NCBI GenBank assembly: GCA_904418845.1
Contig: CAJFQC010000021.1
Coordinates: 1 to 42,683, forward strand
Length of the DNA: 42,683 bases
Direction of reading: 5' to 3'
Source of the DNA: an uncultured Ruminococcus sp.
Lineage (GTDB): Bacteria; Bacillota; Clostridia; Lachnospirales; Lachnospiraceae
Shown: positions 15,349 through 22,561 of the stretch, piece by piece
Numbering within the stretch: position 1 is the first letter of the stretch
Layout of the letters: each line of letters begins with the position of its first letter
Translations under genes and position numbers: made by a program
Notes under the pieces: model-generated
What the model saw: only the letters and a program-made list of their open reading frames with translations
Database searches by the model: none
What the model was told of the DNA's origin: nothing

Positions 15349-16710
15349 TCAAAAGGGAAGTCTGAACCTGCCCTTCTTGCCACCTCTGCCGCCCATCATT
15401 CCCGGAAGCTTCTTCATCATCTTCCGCGACTCATTGAACTGCTTTACCATGCGGTTCACTTCTGAAATATCCACACCTGCGCCACGCGCGATACGGTGCT
15501 TTCTGGATGGATTTAAAAGATCCGGATTCTGTCTCTCCTCCGGAGTCATGGAATGAATCATGGCCTCCATCCTTGCCATCCTCTTCTCATTTTCCTCGGA
15601 ATCAAGATCCGGCATCCTTCCTTTACCGCCTAGCCCGCCAAGACCGGGCATCAGGTTCATGATGCCGGACAGGCCGCCCATCTTGCGCATCTGCTCCATG
15701 CTCGTCAGATAGTCGTCGAAGTCGAACTGAGCTTTTTTCATCTTGTCAGCCATCTGCATGGCTTTCTCTTCATCCAGTTCTGCCCCCGCTTTCTCGATAA
15801 GGCTTAGGACGTCTCCCATGCCAAGGATACGGGACGCCATCCTGTCAGGATAGAACTGCTCCAGATCGGACAGCTTTTCTCCCATACCGACATAGAGGAT
15901 CGGTCTTCCTGTCACTGCCTTGATAGACAGTGCGGCACCGCCTCTTGTATCACCGTCCAGCTTCGTGACGATGACTCCGTCGATACCGATCTTATCGTTA
16001 AAGGTTCCGGCTACGTTCACCGCATCCTGTCCTGTCATAGCATCTACAACAAGGATTGTCTGGTGGACATCCACCGCTTCTTTAATCTCCAGAAGCTCTG
16101 CCATCATGTCCTCGTCAATATGCAGTCGTCCCGCTGTATCGAGGATCACGAGATTATTGCCGTTCTTCTCCGCATGGCTGATCGCTGCTTTAGCGATATC
16201 TGCCGGGCGCATCTTGTCCCCCATAGAGAATACTTCCACACCCTGCTTTTCACCATTTATCTGTAATTGTTTGATCGCCGCCGGGCGGTACACGTCACAC
16301 GCCACAAGCAGCGGTTTCTTGCCTTTTAATTTAAACTTCCCTGCCAGCTTTGCCGTGGTAGTCGTCTTACCTGCGCCCTGAAGACCTGCCATCATGATGA
16401 CAGTAGTAGCACTTCCCGGCTGGAGCTTGATCTCTGTTGTCTCGGAGCCCATGAGCTTTATCAGCTCTTCATTTACGATCTTGATGACCATCTGCCCCGG
16501 ATTCAGACCGTTCATCACGTCCTGACCCACTGCGCGCTCCTGGACATCCTTTATAAAACCTTTCACGACCTTGAAGTTGACATCCGCCTCAAGAAGAGCC
16601 ATCTTGACTTCTCTTAACGCGGCTTTTACGTCGTCTTCCGTAAGCCTTCCCTTACTGCGCAGGTTTTTAAAAACATTTTGAAGTTTCTCTGTTAAGCTGT
16701 CAAATGCCAT
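15349..16710 (-). CDS. ffh: Signal recognition particle protein Ffh (SRP54)
   Basis: GTPase that binds SRP RNA and signal sequences for co-translational membrane targeting. The 453 residues comprise the N domain (MAFDSLTEKLQNVFKNLRSKG), the G domain with GLQGAGKTTTTAKLAGKF, DTAGRLHID and TKLDGDTRGGAAL, and the Met-rich M domain from about residue 320 (MEQMRKMGGLSGIMNLMPG). The start at 16710 (MAFDSL) has GGAGTTATAGA. One base separates it from the ylxM stop, so translation is coupled. Confidence 0.98.
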   Translation of the reverse strand: MAFDSLTEKLQNVFKNLRSKGRLTEDDVKAALREVKMALLEADVNFKVVKGFIKDVQERAVGQDVMNGLNPGQMVIKIVNEELIKLMGSETTEIKLQPGSATTVIMMAGLQGAGKTTTTAKLAGKFKLKGKKPLLVACDVYRPAAIKQLQINGEKQGVEVFSMGDKMRPADIAKAAISHAEKNGNNLVILDTAGRLHIDEDMMAELLEIKEAVDVHQTILVVDAMTGQDAVNVAGTFNDKIGIDGVIVTKLDGDTRGGAALSIKAVTGRPILYVGMGEKLSDLEQFYPDRMASRILGMGDVLSLIEKAGAELDEEKAMQMADKMKKAQFDFDDYLTSMEQMRKMGGLSGIMNLMPGLGGLGGKGRMPDLDSEENEKRMARMEAMIHSMTPEERQNPDLLNPSRKHRIARGAGVDISEVNRMVKQFNESRKMMKKLPGMMGGRGGKKGRFRLPF

Positions 16711-16711
16711 T

Positions 16712-17062
16712 CTATAACTCCTCAATGATCGTGGCTGATATGCCGCGGATCTCTTTTATGATCTCTTTCGGATCCTGCTTCTTGTCTTCCCACTTCTTGA
16801 GTATCCTGTCGATCTCACTGACCTTTTCCTTCACCGCAAGAAACCGCTCTACCAGACGGAGCTTCTCCTCATATCCTTCCAGCGCCTTCTGGCACCGTCT
16901 GACAAGGTCATGCACGCCCTGGCGGCTGATGCCCTCACTCTCCGCAATTTCACTCAAAGAAAGATCATCGAGAAGAAACTGCTCGTAGACCTCCTTCTGG
17001 TGTGGGGTCAGTAATTCACCATAGAAATCATATAATAATGCCTGCTCTAAAATCTTATCCAT
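16712..17062 (-). CDS. ylxM: YlxM-type DNA-binding protein (SRP-associated)
   Basis: A 116-residue helix-turn-helix protein of the UPF0122/YlxM family. The HTH is LSLSEIAESEGISRQGVHDLVRRCQ at about residues 34-58. YlxM associates with SRP components in streptococci and is nearly always encoded just before ffh, as here. The start at 17062 (MDKILEQ) follows AAAGGTGACAGCA. The strong promoter at 17079-17107 lies directly upstream, making this the first gene of the long ribosome/SRP operon. Confidence 0.95.
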   Translation of the reverse strand: MDKILEQALLYDFYGELLTPHQKEVYEQFLLDDLSLSEIAESEGISRQGVHDLVRRCQKALEGYEEKLRLVERFLAVKEKVSEIDRILKKWEDKKQDPKEIIKEIRGISATIIEEL

Positions 17063-17078
17063 TGCTGTCACCTTTGCT

Positions 17079-17107
17079 ATCATACACGAACCGGGACAGA
17101 GTGTCAA
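17079..17107 (-). promoter_or_regulatory. Promoter of the ylxM-ffh-rpsP operon
   Basis: TTGACA (17102-17107) and TATGAT (17079-17084) are spaced exactly 17 bp on the minus strand, close to sigma-A consensus. They lie 16 bp before the ylxM start codon, so the mRNA leader is very short. Confidence 0.85.
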
Positions 17108-17182
17108 GGCTTTTTTCTTTACACTTCAGACATACGCCAACTATGAATGCAGCGCGGCTTTACGAATGTCGCTCATTCTATT

Positions 17183-18091
17183 TTACGCTCTCATCAGCCT
17201 TTCTACGTTCAGCATCCCCCATCCTGCTTCTGTCCCCGGAATCTTCACGCAGGATTCTCTAAGTCTTAGCTTCACTTCCACATTCGTCATATCGGGATAC
17301 TTTGACAGCAGACAGGCGATCGCCCCGGAGACGACCGGAGTCGCCATGGATGTGCCTGTCTTCATTATATAGGGATGCTCTCCCGGGCGTCCGTATTTCC
17401 CGTTGCAGCTTATGATTCCTGTTCCCGGGGCAAATACATCCGGCTTCACTACGCACTCTTTCGTCGGTCCACGGCCGGAATAATTTATATTCTTCTTTCT
17501 CCTCTGAACAGGCGGGAGCTCTGTGTCCGGCACTCCCACAGTGATCACTTTCCTGCTGCTGCCAGGCACCGCCACAGTGCCCCGGCCCGGCCCGTAATTC
17601 CCGGCAGATACGACCACCACAAGTCCATTATCCCACATTCTGTCCACTGCATTTAAAAAAAGCTCCTTCTGGCGCTCCGCAAGATCAGTCTGCGTGCCCA
17701 CTGAGATATTCACGATGCGCACGCCATACCGTTCCTTCTCTGACAGCACCCATTCGACTCCTTTTAGTACATTATCGACATTTCCATTACCTTCCCGGTC
17801 CAGTACCTTACCGATCAGCAGACCTGCACGGGGCGCCATTCCCGCGTACAGCCCGCCGGATACTTTTCCGCTTCCCGCCAGAATCCCTGCGACATGGGTC
17901 CCATGCCCGCTGTCATCATGATATTTCATGGCCCCGCCTGTAAAATCTTTAAATCCTACAGTCCGTCCTTCCAGATCAGGATGCCATGAGATCCCTGTAT
18001 CCAATATCGCGGCGCAGATCCCTTCTCCCAAGTATTTACTTCCTATTATGTCATTACAGCTCCAGCCGACTGTCTGTTTTACCCATCTCAT
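17183..18091 (-). CDS. Subtilisin-like serine protease, S8 family, without signal peptide
   Basis: A 302-residue S8 peptidase. The triad is visible: Asp31 in AAILDTGIS, His63 in DSGHGTHVAGILAG and Ser248 in GTSMATPVVSGAIACL. The oxyanion Asn lies in VVSAGNYGPG. The protein begins almost at the catalytic domain, with no export signal and no long propeptide, like intracellular subtilisins. A short N-terminal stretch (MRWVKQTVGW) may serve as an inhibitory segment, which is inferred. The start at 18091 follows AAAGGGATTTATT. It is divergent from the high-cysteine gene. Confidence 0.92.
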   Translation of the reverse strand: MRWVKQTVGWSCNDIIGSKYLGEGICAAILDTGISWHPDLEGRTVGFKDFTGGAMKYHDDSGHGTHVAGILAGSGKVSGGLYAGMAPRAGLLIGKVLDREGNGNVDNVLKGVEWVLSEKERYGVRIVNISVGTQTDLAERQKELFLNAVDRMWDNGLVVVVSAGNYGPGRGTVAVPGSSRKVITVGVPDTELPPVQRRKKNINYSGRGPTKECVVKPDVFAPGTGIISCNGKYGRPGEHPYIMKTGTSMATPVVSGAIACLLSKYPDMTNVEVKLRLRESCVKIPGTEAGWGMLNVERLMRA

Positions 18092-18164
18092 AATAAATCC
18101 CTTTTTAATCAGAATATTCCCATATCCCGGTTTCGGTCCATAAGGAACACTTTTCCTGCCCCTG

Positions 18165-18173
18165 CATACTATA
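18165..18173 (+). promoter_or_regulatory. Possible sporulation-type -10 element
   Basis: CATACTATA matches the SigK -10 pattern CATANNNTA, and an AC-containing -35-like AACA lies about 15 bp upstream. It would place the high-cysteine gene under mother-cell sporulation control. A weak sigma-A reading (TATAAC) is also possible. Confidence 0.3.
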
Positions 18174-18208
18174 ACACTGTAAACAATAACCTAATTGGAG
18201 GATTTAAC

Positions 18209-18415
18209 ATGAGTGATTTAACTGCTACAAACTGTGGATGCGGATGCGACAACGGAAACGGGATGTCTTCCTGCCTGTGGCTCATCGTTCTTCTTTGCTG
18301 CTGCGGCGGATCCGGCAGCACATTCGGCGGCAACGGCTGTGGCAACGACAGCTGCCTGTGGATCATCCTGCTTCTCTTCTGCTGCGGCGGATTCGGAAAC
18401 AACGGATGCTGCTGA
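18209..18415 (+). CDS. Chorion-class high-cysteine small protein (HCB 13-like)
   Basis: A 68-residue protein very rich in Cys and Gly. Two copies of a unit, SSCLWLIVLLCCCGGSGS and DSCLWIILLLFCCGGFGN, are separated by a Gly/Asn linker, and the C terminus ends NGCC. It matches the small Lachnospiraceae proteins annotated as chorion class high-cysteine HCB protein 13, whose role is unknown. Each repeat has a short hydrophobic core, so membrane or coat association is possible. GGAGGATTTAAC precedes the start. It is monocistronic, with a strong terminator after it. Confidence 0.8.
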   Translation: MSDLTATNCGCGCDNGNGMSSCLWLIVLLCCCGGSGSTFGGNGCGNDSCLWIILLLFCCGGFGNNGCC

Positions 18416-18450
18416 TCGTATTTCAGCCAATTCTGAGAGTTTAACCCAAA

Positions 18451-18486
18451 AGGGCGGGCGCTTTTTACAAGCGCCCGCCTTCTTTA
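18451..18486 (+). terminator. Terminator of the high-cysteine gene
   Basis: GGCGGGCGCTT and AAGCGCCCGCC form an 11-bp GC-rich stem around a five-base loop, followed by TTCTTT. Confidence 0.85.
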
Positions 18487-18529
18487 ATTTCACTTAGAGC
18501 AGAAGAATTCACAGGGCTTTCCTGTGATA

Positions 18530-18566
18530 AAAGAGAGGATGTGCGGGCAGTGCACATCCTCTCTTT
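18530..18566 (-). terminator. Terminator of the small minus-strand gene
   Basis: AAAGAGAGGATGTGC and GCACATCCTCTCTTT form a perfect 15-bp stem with a seven-base loop, followed on the minus strand by TTATC. It lies just after the stop of the 54-residue ORF and supports that ORF being expressed. Confidence 0.75.
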
Positions 18567-18575
18567 ATCTTTGAT

Positions 18576-18740
18576 TCATCTTATATCTTCTTTTTTTACT
18601 TTATTTACCGTCTTTTGCTCTTTATCGGGAGCTTTTTCGTCCTCTTTTATATCCAGACGATTCCTGAGCATACATTCTTCATCAATCTCATACACGGCGT
18701 TCCCGTCAATGATCAGTTTTCTTGACACGGTCTTTTCCAT
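18576..18740 (-). CDS. Small hypothetical protein, 54 residues
   Basis: An ORF starting MEKTVSRKLIIDGNAVYEID and ending in a highly charged Lys/Glu/Asp tail. A GAGAAAGGA site lies close to the ATG and the 15-bp terminator at 18530-18566 follows. No domain is recognised. The composition suggests a soluble folded N terminus with a disordered tail. It points away from the gene at 18899, so the two are divergent. Confidence 0.55.
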   Translation of the reverse strand: MEKTVSRKLIIDGNAVYEIDEECMLRNRLDIKEDEKAPDKEQKTVNKVKKEDIR

Positions 18741-18898
18741 TCCTTTCTCTTTGTTCTCTATTATTTTATGAGCCGTGCCCTAAAAGGCTACGAAGCTTCC
18801 TTGTCCCACAGGCTCAGCCCTTATTTACAGCTTTTCCATGTTTCATAATTTTATCCACGGACGCATATATATTTACAACGCTATGTGCAGGAGCGCTT

Positions 18899-19549
18899 AT
18901 GGATAATAATTCTCCCGGACCTATGACGCCTTTTGACGAGCTTATCTCTTCGCCGCAGCTTCAGATCATGAAGCTTATGATCCCCTATGCTCCTGCGCGC
19001 GGGCGGCGTACGCTGGCAGCCTGTGTAAAATTTATGGAACTAAGGGAGACACTCCGGATCTTCGACAGCGGATACGGCGGCATCCGGGCACAGATGTTCG
19101 GGGAGGAGGAACCCCTCACTCCCCTGGATATGCTCAACAGTTTCCGTCCTTATCTGGGCCCCCGAGAAACCGCCGCACTTGATATGATCATCAATCTGAG
19201 GGAAATGATGTCTGTTATGCAAATGATGCAAAATGCTCCATCGCCGGAGGCATCCGGTGAAGAAGGCTCTGCCTTTAACCCGATGGATCTTCTGGCAGGG
19301 ATGCTCTCCCCGGAACAGCAGGAAATATTCCATACGTATAGTGAGATGTTCTCCCAGACAGCAGACAATGCCACAGAGGAAAATGATGTCAGCGCTCAAG
19401 CAGAAAATGAGGCAAATTGTCCGACAGAAATGGAAAACAGCCTTTGGAAAGGAGATGATACAGATGGAAGAATGGATGAACAATCCGGCGATAAAGAACT
19501 TAGACCCGGCGAAGCTGGAACTGATCAAGATGGCGGCCTCCCGGACTAA
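18899..19549 (+). CDS. Hypothetical protein, Met/Glu-rich C terminus
   Basis: A 216-residue protein that I do not recognise. The first 100 residues look folded and helical (SSPQLQIMKLMIPYAPARGRR, FMELRETLRIF, MLNSFRPYLGPRETAALDM). From about residue 105 it is Met-, Glu- and Asn-rich and probably disordered. AGGAGCGCTT precedes the ATG at 18899; the frame is open further upstream without such a site. Its last 86 bp overlap the next gene in another frame, and its odd acidic tail may simply be read-through of that gene's coding DNA. No signal or membrane segments are seen. The overlap implies co-transcription with 19464-19748. Confidence 0.7.
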   Translation: MDNNSPGPMTPFDELISSPQLQIMKLMIPYAPARGRRTLAACVKFMELRETLRIFDSGYGGIRAQMFGEEEPLTPLDMLNSFRPYLGPRETAALDMIINLREMMSVMQMMQNAPSPEASGEEGSAFNPMDLLAGMLSPEQQEIFHTYSEMFSQTADNATEENDVSAQAENEANCPTEMENSLWKGDDTDGRMDEQSGDKELRPGEAGTDQDGGLPD

Positions 19550-19748
19550 CGGTAAATCCGGCAAAGATCTCGCCCCGGTCATGCTTGCCCTCATCACCGG
19601 GGCCAATAAGCAGGGAATCCGCTTTTCGCCTGATGAAGTCACGCTGATCCTGGAGATCATGAAACAGGGGAAGAGCAAGGAAGAGCAGGAACAGATAGAC
19701 CGGACAGTAAAGATGACAAGTTCGCTGCTAAAAAAACATACCAAATGA
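19464..19748 (+). CDS. Hypothetical small helical protein
   Basis: A 94-residue protein of unknown function, predicted almost wholly helical (DPAKLELIKMAASRTNGKSG, DEVTLILEIMKQGKSKEEQE), basic at its C terminus. The start at 19464 follows AAAGGAGATGATACAG, a good site inside the previous gene. Some of its wording (aligned helices, KMAAS...TNGKSGKDLAPVM) resembles the start of its neighbour's helical region (IMKLMIPYAPARGRRTLAACV), so the two could be related, but this is a guess. A strong terminator follows. Confidence 0.7.
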   Translation: MEEWMNNPAIKNLDPAKLELIKMAASRTNGKSGKDLAPVMLALITGANKQGIRFSPDEVTLILEIMKQGKSKEEQEQIDRTVKMTSSLLKKHTK

Positions 19749-19778
19749 ATATAGATATCTGACACGGAGGTAAAAACG

Positions 19779-19813
19779 ACAGCCGGGGAGACAGGTGGTC
19801 CCCGGCTGTTTTT
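19779..19813. terminator. Bidirectional terminator
   Basis: ACAGCCGGGGA and TCCCCGGCTGT form an 11-bp stem. TTTTT follows on the plus strand and CGTTTTT on the minus strand. It separates the plus-strand pair from the convergent RNHCP gene. Confidence 0.85.
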
Positions 19814-19889
19814 CATACCCGCGGCCGTCTGCAAGCCGAAAAAGCACCGCAGAGAGATCTGTAAATCCCCCTCTGCTTACACATTATAT

Positions 19890-20318
19890 TTACCAGCTTA
19901 TTTTCCCATCTCCCGCCATCAGTTCTGTCATTTCTTCGATCTTTTCCAGTGGAAACGGCGGCAGACATAATGGTTTCATCGCAATGGACATCAGCTTCAT
20001 AGGATTATCGTCCGCTGCCACGCGGTTGGAGCTCAATTCTCCGCACCGTCTGCAGCGGTGTATGACCGCCCATTCTCCGTTCTTTCTTACCCACACGGCA
20101 ACGGGATCCATGATACTGCCGCAGCCAGATTCTCTGTCTCCCGGTTCGTTATCAACGTGCATGCTGCACAGACAATTAGGGCAGTGATTACGGTGATCAC
20201 TCCCTGCTCCTGCCGAGACGACCGGCCGCCCACAGTTTCTGCAGACAAAACTTTCTGTGCATGGATTCTTTTTATAGTAACCTTTTTCGTATTTTCTTTT
20301 CTTATTTTCCCGATTCAT
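19890..20318 (-). CDS. RNHCP-domain zinc-ribbon protein
   Basis: A 142-residue protein with the signature RNHCPNC at about residues 43-49, which names the RNHCP domain. Cysteine pairs occur at FVCRNCGRP, HCPNCLCS and RCRRCGELS and could bind two zinc ions. The N terminus is strongly basic (NRENKKRKYEKGYYKK), consistent with nucleic-acid contact. The biological role is unknown. It converges on the hypothetical pair at 18899-19748 with a shared terminator between. Confidence 0.85.
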   Translation of the reverse strand: MNRENKKRKYEKGYYKKNPCTESFVCRNCGRPVVSAGAGSDHRNHCPNCLCSMHVDNEPGDRESGCGSIMDPVAVWVRKNGEWAVIHRCRRCGELSSNRVAADDNPMKLMSIAMKPLCLPPFPLEKIEEMTELMAGDGKISW

Positions 20319-20370
20319 TTTTATTTTCCTTTACTTTCTTTTAGTCTTTTTATTTTTTCATCAGGACAAT

Positions 20371-20404
20371 AAAAAAAGATAACCCTTATGAATGGAGAGT
20401 TATC
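20371..20404 (-). terminator. Terminator of a small minus-strand transcription unit
   Basis: GATAACTCT and AGGGTTATC form a 9-bp stem (one wobble) followed on the minus strand by TTTTTTT. No full-length gene ends here, so it closes the short unit that starts at 20639-20667. Confidence 0.75.
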
Positions 20405-20638
20405 CTGCTGATACTTATATATACTGTCCAAGAGGTATTTTGGCAGCGTTAATTATCCCTGATGAACATATTTAAACACCAAAAATACACCATCTTTATT
20501 ATAAAGGCAGCTCACACGATCATACGCAATTTAAGTACAACAAAAAAACTATCCATTACTCATGAATATCCTAATTCATTGTCCTATTATTTACGTACGG
20601 CCGTCATCAAGCCACCTCCCTTTCTCTTCTCTTTTTTC
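20405..20638 (-). other. Body of a roughly 260-nt transcription unit without a recognisable gene
   Basis: The 442 bp between the GNAT and RNHCP genes contain a promoter, a strong ribosome site with a six-codon ORF, about 180 nt of AT-rich sequence and a clean terminator. Another short frame (MDSFFVVLKLRMIV) is hydrophobic but has no obvious ribosome site. A small RNA, a decayed type I toxin gene or an attenuator are all possible. Nothing else is seen in this gap. Confidence 0.4.
20587..20607 (-). CDS. Six-codon mini-ORF with a very strong ribosome site
   Basis: GGGAGGTGGCTTG precedes ATG, which encodes only MTAVRK before TAA. The strength and spacing of the ribosome site resemble those of short type I toxin (holin-like) genes in Clostridia. 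No hydrophobic peptide follows in frame. It is either a leader peptide or the stub of a decayed small toxin. Confidence 0.35.
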   Translation of the reverse strand: MTAVRK

Positions 20639-20667
20639 AAAATAGCATAAACGAGTGAAAATGTAAA
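20639..20667 (-). promoter_or_regulatory. Promoter of the small transcription unit
   Basis: TTTACA (20662-20667) and TATTTT (20639-20644) are spaced 17 bp on the minus strand, about 30 bp before the strong ribosome site. Confidence 0.5.
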
Positions 20668-20760
20668 GATATAACTTGATTTTCATGATCCTCATACTCT
20701 GCGCCGGAGCGCCATTTGCAAGGCCCTTACATGCAGACTGCGGCTGCACCGCTTCTTTGT

Positions 20761-21270
20761 TCACATCCCGAACTCTTTTGCATAGCTGACTTTCCCGCTG
20801 ACAGGTTTCGCATTTTCCTGCAGCCTGACTGCCATGAAATTTTCACCGGGTATGCCATCGGGAACCTCAATGCCAAACTGTTCTGCGGGCGTATATCCTG
20901 TCTGAGGATAATATGTCTCGCTTCCCAATACTAATGAATACTGATACCCCAGCTCTTTTGCAATCTTATGCCCTTCCATGATCAGCGCCTTTCCGATCCC
21001 CTGCCTCTGATATCGGGGCTTTACCGCCAGTGGCGCCAGAACAAGCACTTCATCATTACCTGCTTTTGCTTTTGTGAACAGAATATGCCCCACGATCTTC
21101 CCATCAAACACAGCCACTAAAGACAATTCCGGAATAAATGCGTCCCCTTTTCTTAAGGCATTGACCAGATCCTGCTCATTCCCGTCGGAATGCTCTGCCG
21201 AAGCAAATGCCTCTTCAATAAGTTCATATACCTCTCTGTAATCCTCTGGCATCTCTTGTCTGATGAACAT
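20761..21270 (-). CDS. GNAT-family N-acetyltransferase
   Basis: A 169-residue acetyltransferase of the GNAT fold. The acetyl-CoA pyrophosphate loop is RYQRQGIGKALIMEG (about residues 92-106), preceded by VLAPLAVKPRY. The ending YYPQTGYTPAEQFGIEVPD resembles YhbS-type members, which have a product-binding tyrosine region. The acceptor substrate is unknown. The start at 21270 follows GGAGGGTGAA. It is downstream of the membrane protein gene at 21310 with 39 bp between, likely one transcript. Confidence 0.88.
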   Translation of the reverse strand: MFIRQEMPEDYREVYELIEEAFASAEHSDGNEQDLVNALRKGDAFIPELSLVAVFDGKIVGHILFTKAKAGNDEVLVLAPLAVKPRYQRQGIGKALIMEGHKIAKELGYQYSLVLGSETYYPQTGYTPAEQFGIEVPDGIPGENFMAVRLQENAKPVSGKVSYAKEFGM

Positions 21271-21309
21271 TTCACCCTCCTTTTCACCGCCTTTAAAACC
21301 AACGGAATT

Positions 21310-22017
21310 TTATAAAGACCTCTCTCTGTATAAATACATTCCCGCCCGCAGATCATAGCTTTTCCCATCCACTATTTCCAACGCTGCATGGCAGTCCGCT
21401 GCCTGTATCGCCGGCTTTCCGCCCTCTGTCTCAATCCTTCCGACCACAGCGGCAATTTGCCCTCTATGCGGGTCATTTTTGTCGGTTATAAAAACAGAAC
21501 GCCCTTTTACGATCAAGCCGTGGACAAAGCCTGTGACAACAATATTGCCGCTGTTTTCCAATTTAAAGGCATCTTCTATCTGCATTGAAAACGGTAACTG
21601 CTGAGACGGCCTTTCGGCAGCCGCTTTTCCGCTTATGATCATCTCGTACCCATACAACATTTCCAGCTCAGGATATCCTGCTTTCAGACATTTTGCAAAC
21701 TGTCTCGGTATCCTTGTCACCACAGCATAATAAATAGTGGTGAATATTACGATCCCCATGGCCGCAAGACAGCCAAGCGATATAACGGCCGCCTTTACGC
21801 TTCCCGCCGAGGCCGCAGGGCTTAAGAAAGTCATGGCCATTAGCAGAGCTGCTGCTGTATAGAGGATGACCGCCCTTCTAAACGCCTTTCTGTGCCGCAA
21901 GAATTTCTCACTCACCTCTCTTGCCAGACGGTCTATCGTCCCTTTCGTCAGAGCCCGTTCACACAGTTTTTTGCGATATTCTTTTGATAAGCTTTCAACA
22001 TATATTTTCCCAATCAT
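21310..22017 (-). CDS. Membrane protein with a C-terminal EF-Tu domain-2-like barrel
   Basis: A 235-residue protein with no recognised family. A basic cytoplasmic N terminus (about 1-45) is followed by two membrane helices at about 48-70 and 76-98. The C-terminal part, from about residue 143, reads MQIEDAFKLENSGNIVVTGFVHGLIVKGR and ends SYDLRAGMYLYR. This closely imitates the second beta-barrel domain of translation GTPases (DVF..GRG.VVTGRVE.G..K.GD ... GMVL). No GTPase domain is present. The barrel is predicted to face the cytoplasm. A role as a membrane-tethered interaction module is inferred only. GNAT follows downstream. Confidence 0.75.
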   Translation of the reverse strand: MIGKIYVESLSKEYRKKLCERALTKGTIDRLAREVSEKFLRHRKAFRRAVILYTAAALLMAMTFLSPAASAGSVKAAVISLGCLAAMGIVIFTTIYYAVVTRIPRQFAKCLKAGYPELEMLYGYEMIISGKAAAERPSQQLPFSMQIEDAFKLENSGNIVVTGFVHGLIVKGRSVFITDKNDPHRGQIAAVVGRIETEGGKPAIQAADCHAALEIVDGKSYDLRAGMYLYRERSL

Positions 22018-22078
22018 AATCTATATTCTTTTCATTATCTCTGCTGACAAGGTATTTTGAGTCCAGGCGGCGTCACGG

Positions 22079-22558
22079 TCAAAATCCTTCTTTTTTCCTC
22101 ATCATCCGGATCTGGCGCCGTTTCTTTCCTGCTTCCCATTCTGCTTTTTCCGATTCCGTCTCTAAAATAAGTCCCGGTACTTTCTTCGGCTTATCATTTT
22201 CATCCAGCGCCACCATGGTAAAATACGCCCGGTTGATGGGATGGCGCATTCCGTCCTCTAGATGTTCCACATAAGTATCTACCCGCACTTCGAGAGAAGT
22301 ATTTCCCACATAAGTTACCTTTCCGATAATAACCACCATTTCTCCCTGATAAGCTCCGTGCATGAAATGCAGATTATCCACGGAAGCTGTAATAATGTTT
22401 GATCTTGTATGGCGTTTTGCCACCAGCCCTGCCACCTCGTCGAGCCACTGCATAAGCATGCCGCCAAACAGTCTGCCCGCCGCGTTCATATGGTTCGGAC
22501 GCACCATATGCACGGTCTCCACGATGGAATCTGATACTCTTCTCTCTTCTGCTGTCAT
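22079..22558 (-). CDS. Acyl-CoA thioesterase, YciA/BACH hotdog type
   Basis: A 159-residue hotdog thioesterase. The signature HMNAAGRLFGGMLMQWLDEVAGLVA at about residues 22-46 contains the Asn and Asp that form the active site. The family cleaves a broad range of acyl-CoA. The RKKR-rich C terminus is unremarkable. The start at 22558 lies three bases after the stop of a 52-codon ORF, with the ribosome site GAGGTGAGA inside that ORF's end, suggesting translational coupling. Confidence 0.9.
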   Translation of the reverse strand: MTAEERRVSDSIVETVHMVRPNHMNAAGRLFGGMLMQWLDEVAGLVAKRHTRSNIITASVDNLHFMHGAYQGEMVVIIGKVTYVGNTSLEVRVDTYVEHLEDGMRHPINRAYFTMVALDENDKPKKVPGLILETESEKAEWEAGKKRRQIRMMRKKEGF

Positions 22559-22561
22559 GTC

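Noticed and set aside
18218-18497. Ala-rich frames on both strands over the high-cysteine gene
   Set aside because: They arise from GC-rich Cys/Gly codons read in other frames and extend through the terminator stem.
19040-19834. 264-codon minus-strand frame opposite the two hypothetical genes
   Set aside because: It crosses the strong terminator at 19779-19813 and lacks a ribosome site, whereas the plus-strand genes have good sites.
20462-20650. 62-codon plus-strand ORF
   Set aside because: It has no ribosome site, and it lies antisense to a unit with promoter, ribosome site and terminator.
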